Below are positions 31,409 to 35,796 of a stretch of 35,796 nucleotides of DNA, piece by piece. Position 1 is the stretch's first letter; the number at the start of each line of letters is the position of its first letter. The stretch is taken from positions 1-35,796 of IMG/VR virus record IMGVR_UViG_3300013120_000220; one strand, 5' to 3'. The DNA is from a virus. The notes below the pieces were generated by a model that saw nothing but the letters and a program-made list of their open reading frames with translations, was not told the origin of the DNA and did no database searches. The translations under genes and the position numbers were made by a program.

Positions 31409-32313
31409 AAGGGGCGAGCGAGGAAGTTCAAGATTTAGATTCAATTTTAAAGCCTATCAAAAAGAAAATTGTTGACCTTTCCGAAAAGCAATCATTAAGA
31501 TATTTAAAAACTGGGAAACAATTCCCTGCTAAAAAAAGCGTTGATGAAATGTCAGATTTATTTTCAGAAATGCAAATAATTTCATATTTGTGGGGGCGTA
31601 AATCTATATATAATACTATTGCAAAAGATAACAAAGCGGAAACTATAGAATTTGCAGAACCTGACTACACGCCAACCGGCGCAATTGAAACCCTTTTAAA
31701 ACAAATGCAACTTAAGACAGGAGATATATTCAAAACTGTTTTAAGTGAGCAAAGGAAAGCACGTATAATATCAGTATTGAGCTATACAGATTTTGTCACA
31801 AGAGTTAATAATATAATTATAAATACTCTAGGAAGTGGTAAAGGGTTAAATGAATTTAAAAAACAGATAAACAAAGGTGATTTAGAAAAGTTAGTAACTA
31901 AGGCGAGTTATTGGGAAACTGTTTTCAGAACAAATCAAAATACAGCTTATTCGTATGGTAATTATGAAGAAATGAAAAGGCTAGATAAATTTATTGCATA
32001 TGAAAAATATACGGTTGTTATTGGAGATCATCCAATTTGTAAAGCTTTAAAAAATGAGATAAGAGAAAAAGGTGGATTCGACTCAACATTTCCACCGAAC
32101 GGATTTAATTGCACAGCCGAGATAATACCAATTAGTAAAAGAGTAGCCGAGGCAAGAAACATAAAACCAACGCCAAAGAGCAAGCAAAACCCGAACAATA
32201 TAAAACCAGATAAAGGTTTTGGAACGCACCCGAAAAAATCATTTTTAACACTTCCAAAATCAACAACTAACAGACTTCCAGATGACACCCCAAAATATTT
32301 ATTAAAAGAATAA
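31387..32313 (+). CDS. MuF domain head morphogenesis protein, probably made as portal-MuF fusion
   Basis: Open frame of 308 codons; the first possible conventional start is ATG 31549, but about 54 codons of charged, coding-like sequence (IEGASEEVQDLDSILKPIKK) precede it with no start codon. The MuF fold is seen in EFKKQINKGDLEKL, FRTNQNTAYSYGNYEEM, DHPICKALKNEI and FPPNGFNCTAEII, ending PDKGFGTHPKK. MuF proteins enter the head with DNA or help assembly. With a -1 shift in the portal gene the fusion would be about 683 residues. If unshifted, translation would start at 31549. Confidence 0.75.
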   Translation, partial: NSKTEYIEGASEEVQDLDSILKPIKKKIVDLSEKQSLRYLKTGKQFPAKKSVDEMSDLFSEMQIISYLWGRKSIYNTIAKDNKAETIEFAEPDYTPTGAIETLLKQMQLKTGDIFKTVLSEQRKARIISVLSYTDFVTRVNNIIINTLGSGKGLNEFKKQINKGDLEKLVTKASYWETVFRTNQNTAYSYGNYEEMKRLDKFIAYEKYTVVIGDHPICKALKNEIREKGGFDSTFPPNGFNCTAEIIPISKRVAEARNIKPTPKSKQNPNNIKPDKGFGTHPKKSFLTLPKSTTNRLPDDTPKYLLKE

Positions 32314-32315
32314 AC

Positions 32316-32344
32316 TTGACATAATAAAATTATTTCACTATTAT
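32316..32344 (+). promoter_or_regulatory. Sigma70-type promoter of leader RNA 3
   Basis: TTGACA at 32316-32321, 17-base spacer, TATTAT at 32339-32344, three bases after the MuF stop. Expected start near 32351. Confidence 0.85.
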
Positions 32345-32350
32345 ATTATT

Positions 32351-32456
32351 ACTGATTAGCCTGATACCTAATAAGTAATAATATTTAGCCTTTTGATGAT
32401 ATTTGTATCAGCTTTCTACTATTTAGAAGAAAGGAATATCATCAAAAGGCTTTTTT
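32351..32456 (+). ncRNA. Kissing-loop leader RNA 3 (upstream of cytosine methyltransferase)
   Basis: 5' hairpin: act / agt (32351-32353 / 32374-32376) plus attag / ctaat (32355-32359 / 32368-32372), loop with CTGATAC (32361-32367). 3' hairpin: perfect 16-bp stem 32388-32403 / 32435-32450 with the complement GTATCAG (32405-32411) at the start of its loop and a nested hairpin ctttct / agaaag (32412-32417 / 32428-32433). Six T follow. This is the clearest member of the family. Confidence 0.8.
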
Positions 32457-32470
32457 ATTTAGGAATTTTT

Positions 32471-33526
32471 ATGAGTAAATACAATTATGAGTGGACTTTA
32501 AAAGATGCAAATTTCACAAAAGACAAGGGAAAAGTATTCTCTTGCTTTGCTTGTGGTGGTGGTTCAACAATGGGTTACAAGCTAGCTGGGTTTGATGTAA
32601 TAGGATGCAATGAGATAGACCCTAAAATGAATGAATGTTATGTGAAAAATCACAATCCTAAATATAACTATTTAATGGATATAAGAGAATTTAAGAATCT
32701 TGAAAATCTACCAGAGGATTTATATAATCTTGACATATTAGACGGTTCTCCACCTTGCAGTAGCTTTTCGATGGCTGGGAATAGAGGAAAAGACTGGGGA
32801 AAAGAAAAAAAATTCAGAGAAGGACAAGCAAGTCAAGTATTAGATACTTTGTTTTTTGATTTTATAGATGTAGCAAAAAGATTAAAACCAAAAATTGTAA
32901 TAGCTGAAAATGTAAAAGGTTTAATACAGGGAGAGGCAAAAGAGTATGTTGATAAAATATTCAAAGCTTTTGATAATGCAGGGTATAAGGTTGGTTTAAA
33001 ACTCTTAGATGCTTCAAAAATGGGTGTCCCTCAAAAAAGGCAAAGAGTATTTTTTTATGGAATTAGAGAAGATTTATTAAAACATATAGGAACTTGCGAT
33101 TTATTTGGAGAAGAGCCAGAACTTGATTTAAATTTTGAACATGAAGTAATACATTATAAAGAAATAAGAGAAGAGCAAGGTAATGAAAGTGCAATAGGGT
33201 TGTCAAGTCAAATTTCTAAATATTGGAAACTGACAAAACCCGGAAATCCTTTTAGTTCAGTACATGAAAAAGGTAGTTATTTTAATGAAATAAAAGCAGG
33301 ACCGGATAAAGTACTACCAACAATTAGAGCAAACGGCGTCCCTTATGATTATAAAACAGAAAGGATTTTATTTGATAATGAAATTAAAAAAGCCGGTTCA
33401 TTCCCTATGGATTATAATTTTATGAATAATAAAAGTTATTACATTATTGGAATGTCAGTTCCTCCTTTAATGACTGCAAATATAGCAGATAGAATTTACA
33501 CACAATGGTTGTCAAAATTAAAATAA
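32471..33526 (+). CDS. DNA (cytosine-5) methyltransferase
   Basis: The ATG at 32471 with agga upstream is preferred over ATG 32393, which lies inside the leader RNA. 351 residues. Motif I VFSCFACGGGSTMGYKLAG at 22-40, motif IV with catalytic Cys in GSPPCSSFS (Cys96), motif VI AENVKGL, motif VIII QKRQRVFFYG, and the late motif X MSVPPLMTANIADRIY. It probably protects phage DNA from host restriction. Own promoter and leader make it a moron-like module between head genes. Confidence 0.9.
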   Translation: MSKYNYEWTLKDANFTKDKGKVFSCFACGGGSTMGYKLAGFDVIGCNEIDPKMNECYVKNHNPKYNYLMDIREFKNLENLPEDLYNLDILDGSPPCSSFSMAGNRGKDWGKEKKFREGQASQVLDTLFFDFIDVAKRLKPKIVIAENVKGLIQGEAKEYVDKIFKAFDNAGYKVGLKLLDASKMGVPQKRQRVFFYGIREDLLKHIGTCDLFGEEPELDLNFEHEVIHYKEIREEQGNESAIGLSSQISKYWKLTKPGNPFSSVHEKGSYFNEIKAGPDKVLPTIRANGVPYDYKTERILFDNEIKKAGSFPMDYNFMNNKSYYIIGMSVPPLMTANIADRIYTQWLSKLK

Positions 33527-33529
33527 ATC

Positions 33530-33558
33530 TTGACATTGTGCAAAATTTATTGTATTAT
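33530..33558 (+). promoter_or_regulatory. Sigma70-type promoter of leader RNA 4
   Basis: TTGACA at 33530-33535, 17-base spacer, TATTAT at 33553-33558, beginning three bases after the methyltransferase stop, the same spacing seen for leader 3. Confidence 0.85.
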
Positions 33559-33564
33559 ACTTTT

Positions 33565-33658
33565 ATACGGCATACGTCCACAACAAAGCCGAAACAATTT
33601 GACAACCCTTTAAGATTTCAGGAGTGGACGCTTGATTCTTTTAGGGTTGTTTTGTTTT
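33565..33658 (+). ncRNA. Kissing-loop leader RNA 4 (upstream of Cys-repeat protein)
   Basis: 5' hairpin cggc / gccg (33568-33571 / 33588-33591) with CGTCCAC (33575-33581) in its loop. 3' hairpin acaaccct / agggttgt (33602-33609 / 33643-33650), extended outward by aaacaa / ttgttt with a three-base bulge and inward by aaga / tctt, encloses the complement GTGGACG (33624-33630). A U-rich tract follows (33650-33658). It is the most divergent member: the 5' stem is short and no separate nested hairpin follows the complement. Confidence 0.65.
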
Positions 33659-33682
33659 AGGGGTAATTATGAGAGGTGTAAA

Positions 33683-34180
33683 ATGAAAAAAGAAAATGGA
33701 TGGTGGATTGATGAATATAATAATAAATGGGATTGCGATTATTACTCAGAAGATCAAGCAAAAAAATATAGCGAATCGCTTATAAATTGTATTGATTGTC
33801 GTGATTGTAGTAATTGTAGAGATTGTAGAGATTGTATTGATTGTAGAGATTGTATTAATTGTCATGATTGTAGTGATTGTCGTGGTTGTAGTTATTGTAG
33901 TTATTGTAGTTATTGTAGTTATTGTAGTTATTGTAGTTATTGTAGTAATTTTAAATATAATCCCAATAGATATACAGGAAATAAAATAGGGTCAAGAGAT
34001 TCAAAAACTACTACTTACTGGATAAAAGGCAATATTCAAGTTGTATGTGGTTGTTTTAAGGGGAGCCTTGAAGAGTTTGAAAATAAAGTAAAAGAGACTC
34101 ATAAAGATAATGAATACGCAAAACAATATAATAATTATATTAAAATAGTTAAAACTATAATGGAAATGGAAAAGGAATAA
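33683..34180 (+). CDS. Cys-every-third-residue repeat protein
   Basis: Start at ATG 33683 with RBS gagaggtgtaa; an open frame back to 33632 runs through the leader RNA and is not used. 165 residues. Residues about 36-87 are CxxCxx repeats: 18 Cys at exact three-residue spacing, with xx mostly RD, ID, SN, then SY. The C-terminal domain reads YWIKGNIQVVCGCFKGSLEE then VKETHKDNEYAKQY, a phage/bacterial domain often preceded by such repeats. A tight beta-helix-like or metal-binding rod is likely. Function unknown. Confidence 0.7.
   Translation: MKKENGWWIDEYNNKWDCDYYSEDQAKKYSESLINCIDCRDCSNCRDCRDCIDCRDCINCHDCSDCRGCSYCSYCSYCSYCSYCSYCSNFKYNPNRYTGNKIGSRDSKTTTYWIKGNIQVVCGCFKGSLEEFENKVKETHKDNEYAKQYNNYIKIVKTIMEMEKE
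33788..33943 (+). repeat. Nine-base tandem coding repeat (Cys-repeat region)
   Basis: TGT codons every nine bases, 18 in all. The 3' half is almost perfect (tgtagttat repeated), the 5' half more varied (gattgtaga). Hydrophobic open frames in the other phases are artefacts of the repeat. Confidence 0.85.
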
Positions 34181-34204
34181 AAATGAAAATAAAAGGGGTA
34201 AAAT

Positions 34205-34519
34205 ATGAATTGTATACACGACCATAGATCGAGAAGTACAGAAGGATTTTATTGTTATGACTGTGAAACTTTCTTTTCAAAAAATTCACCAACTTATAGA
34301 AGTGGTGAGCTGTTAACTTCCATATGGATGGTGTTAAATAATATCAATGTTGCAAGATATAGAGCAGGTAAAGAGCCTTATCAAGATGTTGCAGATATGA
34401 AAGAAAGAATCGGAATAGGTAAAACTCATGAAGATTATGAAGAAATAATAAAAGAATGTGAAATAATATTAAAAAAATATGGGCAAAATTTCAATTCTGC
34501 TACTATAATGGTAAAATAA
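34205..34519 (+). CDS. Hypothetical protein with N-terminal zinc knuckle, 104 aa
   Basis: RBS aaaaggggtaaa. CIHD and CYDC at the N-terminus with His residues (HDHRS) form a probable zinc site, then a helical part (SIWMVLNNINVARYRAG). No family recognised. Confidence 0.5.
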   Translation: MNCIHDHRSRSTEGFYCYDCETFFSKNSPTYRSGELLTSIWMVLNNINVARYRAGKEPYQDVADMKERIGIGKTHEDYEEIIKECEIILKKYGQNFNSATIMVK

Positions 34520-34532
34520 AAGGAGCTAAAAA

Positions 34533-34778
34533 ATGAAAATAAAAAAAGATACTAAAATAATTTGTAGAGATTGTGGAGAAAATGAACAGGCTAAAATAAT
34601 TACAAAAGGTAATATAATAATTGAAATATTATTATATTTATTCTATTTAGTGCCGGGAATAATTTATACACTTTGGCGTGTTTCTAATAGATATCCAGCT
34701 TGTCCAAATTGCGAAAGTAAAAGAATTGTGTTATTAGAATCAAAAGCAGGTAAAAAACTTTATAAAGAATTTAATTAA
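34533..34778 (+). CDS. Membrane-anchored zinc-ribbon protein, 81 aa
   Basis: CRDC at 12-15 and CPNC at about 58-61 flank a hydrophobic segment (IIIEILLYLFYLVPGIIYTL). A split zinc ribbon around a membrane-associated helix is reminiscent of LITAF-like proteins. Role unknown. Confidence 0.55.
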   Translation: MKIKKDTKIICRDCGENEQAKIITKGNIIIEILLYLFYLVPGIIYTLWRVSNRYPACPNCESKRIVLLESKAGKKLYKEFN

Positions 34779-34789
34779 AGGGGTTAATT

Positions 34790-35035
34790 ATGTCATTGTC
34801 ATATTATACTATGAAAGACTTGCAAGAAGAAATAAAAAAACGGAATGAATTGCCACAAAAAAAAGAAAATATATGTTGTACTAAACTAGTAGAAATTTGT
34901 GAAGAATATATTAGATATGTTTCTAGCTGCGATTACAATATAAATAATAATTATAATACTTTGATAGCTGATGAAGCGCTGGAAGCAATCTATGGAGAAA
35001 AAATATTTAATTATAGAGATAATAAAATAGAATAA
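34790..35035 (+). CDS. Hypothetical protein, 81 aa
   Basis: RBS aaaggggttaa. Helical, with CCTKLVEICEEYIRYVSSC and a short acidic end. Last gene before the terminator at 35090. No family recognised. Confidence 0.45.
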   Translation: MSLSYYTMKDLQEEIKKRNELPQKKENICCTKLVEICEEYIRYVSSCDYNINNNYNTLIADEALEAIYGEKIFNYRDNKIE

Positions 35036-35089
35036 GAGGATAATTATACGCGACTTAGACAGATAAAAATAAAACAAAATATTCAACTA

Positions 35090-35115
35090 AGAGACTTTCG
35101 AGTCTCTTTTTTTTT
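35090..35115 (+). terminator. Strong rho-independent terminator
   Basis: Seven-bp stem agagact / agtctct with a TTCG tetraloop and a tract of nine T. It isolates the late promoter at 35133 from upstream transcription. The bases 35041-35089 hold no gene. Confidence 0.9.
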
Positions 35116-35132
35116 ATGTCAAAAAATTATTC

Positions 35133-35178
35133 TTGTCTGTATTTGTCTATTGCATTATTATAATATTATTTATATAAT
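35133..35178 (+). promoter_or_regulatory. Late promoter 2 with twin TTGTCT boxes
   Basis: TTGTCT at 35133-35138 and 35143-35148, -35 TTGCAT at 35150-35155, 17-base spacer, -10 TATAAT at 35173-35178. Box spacing and register are identical to late promoter 1. It drives protease, capsid, lysis and tail genes. Confidence 0.8.
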
Positions 35179-35209
35179 AAACTATTATAATTAAATTAGA
35201 GTTACTACA

Positions 35210-35796
35210 ATGAATGCAAAACAAGCAATAGAAAATCAAGATATAGTTATTTTTAGGGCTGGAAAACATATGAGTTCTGAAGGTATAAAAGCAGAATTTA
35301 GTGAAAAGAATCTTGATGATATTATAAATAATACTGATATAAGCAAAGTAGCTTTGGTAATACATCACCCAAAAACTACAAGTTATTCTTTGGGAGGGTT
35401 TAAGGAATTAAAAAGGATGGGTAAGGATTTAGTCGCTAGATTAAAAGACGTCCCTTTGAACTTTGCAAATAGTATAAAAGATGGTTTATTTCCTACAAGA
35501 TCAATTAAAATTGATAATAATTCAATTGAACATCTTGGATTTTTACCGGTTGGAGTCAATCCAGCGGTTTCTGGAATGCCTGCAATCCAATTTGAAGAAA
35601 ATCAAAACATAATGAGTTTTAATAATTCAGATATAAATTTTAAAAAAGAGGTTTCAAAAATGGAAAACGAAAAAATCAAAGACTTAGAGGCTAAAGTTGC
35701 CGATTTAGAAAATAAACTAAAAGAGGCAAACGAAAAAATCTTATCTTTTGAAGAAAGCACAGAACTTGCAGAGTCTACAGCTGGATTGAATGAAGC
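35210..35796 (+). CDS. N-terminal part of Mu I-like protease/scaffold, runs off the right end
   Basis: ATG 35210; 195 codons to the end of the window, continuing in phase at base 1. The N-terminal region has IVIFRAGKHMSSEG and VALVIHHPKTTSYS (conserved His region), then DLVARLKDVPLNFANSIKDG and LGFLPVGVNPAVSG, the order seen in Mu I-type capsid proteases. From about residue 155 a coiled coil begins (MENEKIKDLEAKVADLENKL), the start of the scaffold domain. It leads the late operon. RBS is weak (gagttactaca). Confidence 0.75.
   Translation, partial: MNAKQAIENQDIVIFRAGKHMSSEGIKAEFSEKNLDDIINNTDISKVALVIHHPKTTSYSLGGFKELKRMGKDLVARLKDVPLNFANSIKDGLFPTRSIKIDNNSIEHLGFLPVGVNPAVSGMPAIQFEENQNIMSFNNSDINFKKEVSKMENEKIKDLEAKVADLENKLKEANEKILSFEESTELAESTAGLNE
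35756..35796. repeat. Terminal near-repeat (right copy)
   Basis: Partner of bases 1-41. The final nine bases differ at three positions (GAA here where the left copy has AGC), changing Ala to Asn in the encoded coiled coil. Confidence 0.8.

Noticed and set aside
32393-32470. Upstream ATG for the cytosine methyltransferase
   Set aside because: It lies within the terminator stem of leader RNA 3 and has no RBS; residues before 32471 do not resemble the family.
33788-33943. Regular repeats as a CRISPR array
   Set aside because: The unit is nine bases without spacers and lies in a coding frame; no Cas genes.
33792-33989. Val/Ile-rich open frame read as a membrane protein
   Set aside because: It is the out-of-phase reading of the Cys repeat; the Cys frame has the RBS and a recognisable C-terminal domain.

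Overview
The window is one AT-rich, tightly packed tailed-phage genome with every gene on the + strand. The last 41 bases nearly repeat the first 41 (three mismatches), and one open frame runs off the right end and continues in phase at the left end. It is therefore best read as a circular or circularly permuted genome of about 35.75 kb that was cut inside the protease/scaffold gene. Head genes are of the Mu type (Mu I-like protease/scaffold, gpG-like morphogenesis protein, DUF935-type portal, MuF domain). The tail is of siphovirus type (tail-tube proteins, frameshifted tail assembly chaperone, tape measure, no sheath). The host cannot be named. AGGAG-type ribosome sites, TTGACA/TATAAT promoters and normal TGA stops point to an ordinary low-GC bacterium. 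Attachment-site-like palindromes around small genes resemble integron attC sites, which would fit a spirochaete such as Treponema, but this is weak. I see no integrase, CI-type repressor, DNA polymerase or tRNA.

Layout. 35133-35796 joined to 1-5131: late promoter, protease/scaffold, capsid and head-completion genes, then a lysis block with membrane proteins, a phospholipase A2-like protein and an M15 peptidase endolysin. 5148-11820: three tandem paralogous tail-tube genes, a leaky hairpin, a chaperone with a -1 frameshift, the tape measure and two tail-tip genes, closed by a terminator. 11945-15830: early operon with a DUF1367 protein, a putative ERF/Rad52-like annealing protein, Gp157 and an HNH nuclease. 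15854-20013: replication operon (replisome organizer, DnaC-type loader) plus small genes, including one YopX protein. 20015-22436: remodelled accessory zone with a truncated Dam gene, a DUF6948 gene, a Gly/Ser/Tyr repeat protein and a methyltransferase and a second YopX gene bracketed by attC-like palindromes. 22444-26447: VRR-NUC nuclease, a helix-turn-helix protein and the terminase genes, with a partial duplication and a broken TerL frame. 26448-32313: second late promoter, lectin-fold and fibre-like genes, then portal and MuF, apparently joined by a -1 frameshift. 32316-35115: two promoter-leader-gene modules (cytosine methyltransferase; Cys-repeat protein) and small Zn-ribbon genes, then a terminator.

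The most unusual feature is a family of four promoter-linked RNA leaders (about 93-122 nt) upstream of genes at 16035, 20382, 32471 and 33683. Each has a 5' hairpin and a 3' terminator hairpin with a U-tract, and the two loops carry a perfect 7-8 nt complement. The complementary sequence differs in every copy but pairing is kept, so the fold is supported by covariation inside one genome. Two of the four sit in front of DNA-modification or repeat-protein genes that look like moron-type insertions, and a third follows directly on a truncated Dam gene.

Late transcription appears to use two promoters (26448 and 35133) that share a pair of TTGTCT boxes 10 bp apart just upstream of the -35, which suggests a phage-encoded activator.
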